Source: Alteromonas sp. KUL42 | GTDB taxonomy: Bacteria; Pseudomonadota; Gammaproteobacteria; Enterobacterales; Alteromonadaceae | Assembly (NCBI RefSeq): GCF_006538325.1 | Contig: NZ_BJKK01000005.1 | Location: 245,009 to 309,008, forward strand | Length of the DNA stretch: 64,000 nucleotides | Direction: 5' to 3' | Shown: piece by piece, positions 60,337 to 64,000 of the stretch | How positions within the stretch are numbered: position 1 is the first letter of the stretch | Layout of the letters: each line of letters opens with the position of its first letter | Notes under the pieces: model-generated | Databases searched by the model: none | What the model saw: only the letters and a program-made list of their open reading frames with translations | Told to the model about the DNA's origin: nothing | Program-made: the position numbers and the translations under genes

Positions 60337-60798
60337 ATGAACCACCCTATTATAAGAAAATACAATTTAGTTGCTCACCCTGAAGGCGGATATTATCGAC
60401 AGGTTTTTCGCTCTGAAAATGAGTCCAAATCCTTTGTTCATGGTAAAACTAGACCTGCTTTAACACACATTTACTTTCTATTATTGAAAGGGCAAGTAAG
60501 TCGTTTTCATCGGGTACTTCATGACGAGGTGTGGAATCATTATGAAGGTGCCCCACTTCAACTTTATCAACTGAACAAACAACAACTGTGGGAAAGCAGA
60601 ATAGGCGGTGATAATCACGACTATGCTGAAGTAGTGCAAGCAGGTTACTTCCAAGCTGCCCAAAGTATGGGGGATTATTCATTCGTTGGTTGCACGGTAG
60701 CACCAGGGTTCGATTTTGAAGACTTCAGTTTCATTGAAGAGCCCGCGATGAAACAGTGGTTAGATATTGCACATCCTGATCTTAGCCGTTTCATTTAA
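60337..60798 (+). CDS. Cupin-fold DUF985 protein
   Basis: A 153-residue single cupin. HPEGGYYRQVFRSEN at the N-terminus and the metal-box-like segments FHRVLHDEVWNHYEGAPLQL and VGCTVAPGFDFEDFSF match the DUF985 (cupin_5) family. Some members are sugar or small-molecule binders; no activity is established. The ribosome site is weak. Confidence 0.85.
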   Translation: MNHPIIRKYNLVAHPEGGYYRQVFRSENESKSFVHGKTRPALTHIYFLLLKGQVSRFHRVLHDEVWNHYEGAPLQLYQLNKQQLWESRIGGDNHDYAEVVQAGYFQAAQSMGDYSFVGCTVAPGFDFEDFSFIEEPAMKQWLDIAHPDLSRFI

Positions 60799-60984
60799 TT
60801 AGCGAATATAGTTTCAGTGGTATTTGCTTTCACGACTGCTCATACCTGAGGTTTTCTCTTCAGTGGAACTGGATTTTTTAGCGCTGATCTAGGATGATAA
60901 CGGCAGTTTTTAAATATACGTCTGAACGTCTAATCATTAGATTAGTAAAGGCTATTTCACTTAAACGCCGCAGGTAACCCAACT

Positions 60985-61731
60985 ATGTATAAATTGGTAC
61001 TCATTCGTCACGGAGAAAGTCAGTGGAACTTAGAAAATCGTTTCACGGGCTGGCACGACGTCGACTTGACCGACACTGGCGTAGCGCAAGCGAAAACCGC
61101 TGGTCAGCTACTTAAAGATGCTGGATTTTCATTTGATAAGGCTTATACGTCTGTTTTACTACGTGCTATTAAAACACTTAACATTGCTTTAGAAGAAATG
61201 GGACAGCACTATTTATCTGTTGAACGTCATTGGCGTTTGAATGAACGCCATTACGGTGGTCTTACTGGCTTAGATAAAGCAGAAACCGCAGCAAAGCACG
61301 GTGAGGAACAGGTCAAAATCTGGCGTCGTAGTTTCGACATTCCGCCTCCGGCAGTAGAAACAGATAGTGAACATTTTCCTGGTCACGATCCTCGCTATAG
61401 CCATGTTGATGCAGATATTCTTCCTCGCGGTGAAAGTCTTAAGTTGACTATAGAACGCGTTCTTCCATATTGGCATGACGTTATTCGCCCAGACATCCAA
61501 AACGGTAAGCGTATTATTATTGCTGCTCATGGTAACAGCTTACGTGCTCTAGTTAAGTACTTAGACGGCATGTCAGATGAAGAGGTGTTAGGTTTAAATA
61601 TTCCTACAGGTGTGCCACTAGTATACGAACTTGATGAAAATTTGAAGCCAATTTCAAAAGAGTATCTTGGCGATCCTGAAGCGATAAAAGCAATGATGGA
61701 TGCCGTTGCTAAACAAGGTAAAGCCAAATAG
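60985..61731 (+). CDS. gpmA: 2,3-bisphosphoglycerate-dependent phosphoglycerate mutase
   Basis: Interconverts 3- and 2-phosphoglycerate in glycolysis. The 248-residue protein has the phospho-acceptor His9 in [22 protein letters not shown], the [19 protein letters not shown] segment and the second histidine in [14 protein letters not shown]. It is monocistronic, with a stem-loop after it. Confidence 0.96.
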   Translation: MYKLVLIRHGESQWNLENRFTGWHDVDLTDTGVAQAKTAGQLLKDAGFSFDKAYTSVLLRAIKTLNIALEEMGQHYLSVERHWRLNERHYGGLTGLDKAETAAKHGEEQVKIWRRSFDIPPPAVETDSEHFPGHDPRYSHVDADILPRGESLKLTIERVLPYWHDVIRPDIQNGKRIIIAAHGNSLRALVKYLDGMSDEEVLGLNIPTGVPLVYELDENLKPISKEYLGDPEAIKAMMDAVAKQGKAK

Positions 61732-61760
61732 TAACAGTACTTTCACCTTACACTGAATAA

Positions 61761-61784
61761 CAAAGCCAGCTATAGCTGGCTTTG
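61761..61784 (+). terminator. Stem-loop terminator after gpmA
   Basis: A perfect 10-base stem (CAAAGCCAGC / GCTGGCTTTG) with a TATA loop is followed by a short, broken T tract. Confidence 0.65.
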
Positions 61785-61818
61785 TTGTCCTAGTGACAAA
61801 AAACAATGATGTCCTAAT

Positions 61819-62364
61819 TTATTTTTTACTAATTAACGTTTCTAGCAAAATTTCTATTCGCTTGACACTTTCTATTAGTAAAGCAATTTCACTACTACCT
61901 TCTGTATTACATTCATTCATTGGCTTTTTATGCGACTGCGCCCCCATAAGAACAGTGTCTTTTTGGGCAAGAATGACTTCTCTGAAGTTCGCCGCATCAT
62001 CAATACCAACAAGTGATACCAAGGCCCCAGGAGCCGATTGACCAGCAGTTTCAAAAGATAATCGATACAAGTTAAACATCCTCATAAGCGGCCCCTGATG
62101 CATTGCAACATCAGTGATCTTCTCAAGGGGTATCGACTTTTCCTCTTTATTGAATATGCCTCGCTTTACTACTAATTTTCGTTCTGTCACCGAAGCTGAC
62201 ATAGCCGCCAGAGATCTACCACTGATAAAGTAAAAAACTGGTATGGAAATAAGCAATAATGGTATGCCAATAACTGTAATAGTAGAAAATAATAACAAGC
62301 TTATAAGCCAATAAGTTTTAACGGCTGGGTTAAAGGTTGCTTCTTTCACTATTTTTTCTGGCAT
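61819..62364 (-). CDS. Bacterial PH-domain (YdbT/bPH_2-type) membrane protein
   Basis: About 181 residues: two membrane helices (about 20-55), a bPH_2 domain (SASVTERKLVVKRGIFNKEEKSIPLEKITDVAMHQGPLMRMFNLYRLSFETAG), and a C-terminal coiled coil. The ATG before PEKIVK has a GAGAATG ribosome region; an ATG four codons earlier is also possible. The function of these domains in bacteria is not well known. Confidence 0.8.
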   Translation of the reverse strand: MPEKIVKEATFNPAVKTYWLISLLLFSTITVIGIPLLLISIPVFYFISGRSLAAMSASVTERKLVVKRGIFNKEEKSIPLEKITDVAMHQGPLMRMFNLYRLSFETAGQSAPGALVSLVGIDDAANFREVILAQKDTVLMGAQSHKKPMNECNTEGSSEIALLIESVKRIEILLETLISKK

Positions 62365-62407
62365 AATCATTCTCATTAAAACTAGTTAGAGTATGTAAGA
62401 TACCCCA

Positions 62408-62875
62408 CTAAAAATGATATACAACCTGCACGTTACCATCAAATCGCTTAGAGTTACTTTTAGATTCTTTACCATATCCGGCTTCTAACCTTAAAGCCCA
62501 TCCCTCTCTTGATGTATTAAATCTATATTCGTATGACATTCCCACACCTTGAGTCGTTTTTCCTTCATAGAGGACTATTCTAAAAGTAGGGCATGAAAGT
62601 TCGTCATCACATTTATAGTCAGCATCTCGTGCACCAACTGCACCTACGAATACTCCTAACGCATGGTTGCCATATTGTTTTTCTACACCAAGAGCAAAGC
62701 CATCATCTGCACCAATTTTGTAGTTCGCGTAAAACTCCATGTCATTATATGTAGTTGAAACTGTTGGAGTTAGAATGAAGGGCCATCCCCCACTAACTGA
62801 AAAGTTAATCTCTTCTGCCATAGTTACTTGAGGTAGGCAACTTAAAGCAACTAGTCCTAATACAAACTTTTTCAT
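62408..62875 (-). CDS. Small outer-membrane beta-barrel-like protein, paralogue A
   Basis: A 155-residue precursor with a signal peptide (cleaved near TMA-EEI) and alternating strands ending in VQVVYHF; a terminal Phe is typical of outer-membrane barrels. Two cysteines in the loop KCDDELSCP may pair. It is clearly paralogous to the next gene upstream (SVSGGWPFILTPTVSTTYND; EKQYGNHALGVFVGAVGAR; RFDGNVQVVYHF). Function unknown. Confidence 0.72.
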   Translation of the reverse strand: MKKFVLGLVALSCLPQVTMAEEINFSVSGGWPFILTPTVSTTYNDMEFYANYKIGADDGFALGVEKQYGNHALGVFVGAVGARDADYKCDDELSCPTFRIVLYEGKTTQGVGMSYEYRFNTSREGWALRLEAGYGKESKSNSKRFDGNVQVVYHF

Positions 62876-63028
62876 GAAATCCGTCTTCCCTTTCTGTTTA
62901 ATTGTGTTCATTAAGGAAAGAAAGAGTAAATCAGCAAAGGTGAATCAAAAGTGAATCTTGCAAGGAAGGTTACAAATTTTGATTGCTACGTTGTTAAACT
63001 ATTGCTGCCACTTGAATTAGTAAATGAA

Positions 63029-63496
63029 TCAAAAGTGATATACAATTTGGACATTGCCATCGAAACGCTTTTCATTGTGTCTCGATTCCTCACCATAGCC
63101 ACCCTCTAATCTGAATGCCCATCCATCTCGTGTTGAATTGAACCTATACTCGTATGACAGACCAATACCTTGGGTGGTTTTCTCTTCGAATTCAAAAAGA
63201 ATAAAGTCACATTCATCGTTATCAAAACAGCTAAATTCTGTCTTGCGAGCGCCTACCGCACCAATAAAAACTCCATAGACATGGTTACCGTATTGCTTTT
63301 CAGCACCTAAAGAGAGTCCACCATCTAACCCGATTTTTAAATTTGCATAATACTCTATGCCATCGTGTGTGGTTGAAACTGTCGGAGTTATAAGAAATGG
63401 AAACCCTCCACTAAGTGAGAAATCAAATCCATCAGCCGTTGCTATGCATGGTATGCAAATAAGCGCGCTTAATCCTAACGTTAGTTTTTTCATCAT
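63029..63496 (-). CDS. Small outer-membrane beta-barrel-like protein, paralogue B
   Basis: A 155-residue precursor (signal peptide cleaved near ATA-DGF) with the same layout as paralogue A: SLSGGFPFLITPTVSTTHDG, EKQYGNHVYGVFIGAVGAR, a cysteine loop CFDNDEC, and RFDGNVQIVYHF. A much longer open frame exists upstream but lacks a ribosome site, and the signal peptide fixes the start. The two genes are a tandem duplication separated by about 150 bases. Confidence 0.72.
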   Translation of the reverse strand: MMKKLTLGLSALICIPCIATADGFDFSLSGGFPFLITPTVSTTHDGIEYYANLKIGLDGGLSLGAEKQYGNHVYGVFIGAVGARKTEFSCFDNDECDFILFEFEEKTTQGIGLSYEYRFNSTRDGWAFRLEGGYGEESRHNEKRFDGNVQIVYHF

Positions 63497-63613
63497 ATTC
63501 GTTATCTTTTTCCGATCAACTGTAGCCTTAAAGGGAAAACAAATTATATCGATAAAGTTAGATTGAAAGAGTACTTGATAAGTAACGTTATAAATTTGTG
63601 AAATTTGGCATTT

Positions 63614-63667
63614 ATACCAGTCCGCATAGATAATTGCCCACTCAGAAGGCACTATGCGGATTGATAT
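63614..63667. repeat. Palindromic intergenic element, copy 2
   Basis: Arms ATACCAGTCCGCATAG and CTATGCGGATTGATAT flank a 22-base loop containing CTCAGA. Arms and loop motif match the element at 9624-9685. It lies between paralogue B and the 5S rRNA terminator. Confidence 0.6.
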
Positions 63668-63753
63668 TAGTTGAAAAGAACCAATTTGGAGGTTGTTATT
63701 AAAACCTACATTAAAACTGGTTCATAATAACTTTGAGATTTTTTGCTTGAAGT

Positions 63754-63784
63754 AAAAAAGCCCCTGTCGTCAGACAGGGGCTTT
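63754..63784 (-). terminator. Rho-independent terminator of the rRNA operon
   Basis: A 12-base stem (AAAGCCCCTGTC / GACAGGGGCTTT) with a 4-base loop is followed on the minus strand by a T run, 12 bases past the 5S rRNA. Confidence 0.9.
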
Positions 63785-63796
63785 CTCGAATGGGGA

Positions 63797-63911
63797 CCTG
63801 GCAGTGTCCTACTCTCACATGGGGAGACCCCACACTACCATCGGCGCTAATACGTTTCACTTCTGAGTTCGGAATGGAGTCAGGTGGTACCGTATCGCTA
63901 TGGCTGCCAGG
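63797..63911 (-). rRNA. rrf: 5S ribosomal RNA
   Basis: Reading the minus strand, the sequence starts CTGGCAGCCATAGCGATACG, contains the conserved CCGAACTCAGAAGTGAAAC, and closes with GTAGGACACTGCCAG, which pairs with the 5' end. It is about 115 bases long. The 89 bases beyond its 5' side are a spacer; the 23S gene would lie past the window edge. No tRNA is visible in the spacer or behind the 5S. Confidence 0.95.
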
Positions 63912-64000
63912 ATAAAATTGTTAACAATCTGGGAAATCTGATATTAATTCAATCGTGAGTAACTTACTTTTCACTCTACTTACTGCTCATCTTTCAGAGC

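Noticed and set aside
60120..60383. 87-codon frame between acnA and the cupin gene
   Set aside because: No ribosome site, no recognisable features, and it overlaps the start of the cupin gene in another frame.
63912..64000. tRNA or 23S rRNA end beside the 5S gene
   Set aside because: No cloverleaf or conserved 23S 3' end can be seen in these 89 bases; it reads as spacer.

Overview
The window looks like chromosomal DNA from a marine gammaproteobacterium of the Alteromonadales, probably Alteromonas or a close relative. This is inferred from gene content: an S10 ribosomal operon with a gammaproteobacterial-type leader, a DUF2982 protein, a YgjV-type membrane protein, GlnK-AmtB, BarA-like kinase architecture, and several tandem or solitary envelope proteins. 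The assignment is recognition from memory, not a database search. No prophage, CRISPR array or intact insertion sequence was seen; most of the window is core chromosome with a few accessory genes.

Layout. 1-5.3 kb: the tail of an unknown gene, then a c-di-GMP GGDEF/EAL enzyme paired with an H-NOX haem sensor, then parC. 5.6-8.7 kb: a 7TMR-DISM hybrid histidine kinase split by a one-base frameshift. 8.7-16.4 kb: DUF2982, a divergent RND efflux pair with its TetR regulator and palindromic operators, a LysR regulator and an NTF2-like secreted protein. 16.5-21.7 kb: pyrB, hemL, a Dyp-type peroxidase with altered distal residues and a periplasmic gamma-glutamyltranspeptidase. 22-24.7 kb: the nitrogen unit glnK-amtB behind a sigma-54-like promoter, then an unknown one-helix protein. 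24.7-29.2 kb: a tandem two-domain solute-binding protein, an AraC regulator, a YedI-type protein and a small unit encoding a secreted 92-residue protein and a 36-residue membrane peptide. 29.3-41.1 kb: peptidoglycan enzymes (PBP1b, MltB-like), the helicase HrpB, ThpR, PurU, YgjV and a Dcp-like lipoprotein peptidase. 41.4-48.7 kb: a chemoreceptor, two unknown envelope proteins, a CPA1-type antiporter and WaaA. 48.8-54 kb: the complete S10 operon (rpsJ to rpsQ, minus strand) with promoter and leader attenuator. 54.3-64 kb: a GAF-containing GspE/PilB-like ATPase also split by a one-base frameshift, a Sel1-like protein, acnA, a cupin, gpmA, a PH-domain protein, two tandem small outer-membrane-like paralogues and a 5S rRNA.

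How the parts connect. The H-NOX and the GGDEF/EAL enzyme probably form a nitric-oxide-to-c-di-GMP switch. TetR probably represses both itself and the efflux pair from one intergenic region. GlnK probably gates AmtB under NtrC/sigma-54 control. The S10 cluster stops after rpsQ at a strong terminator and is followed by waaA instead of the spc operon, so the usual ribosomal-protein superoperon is broken here. The main oddities are the two frameshifts, the peroxidase with substituted catalytic positions, two families of intergenic repeats, the duplicated solute-binding protein, and the small secreted/membrane peptide unit.
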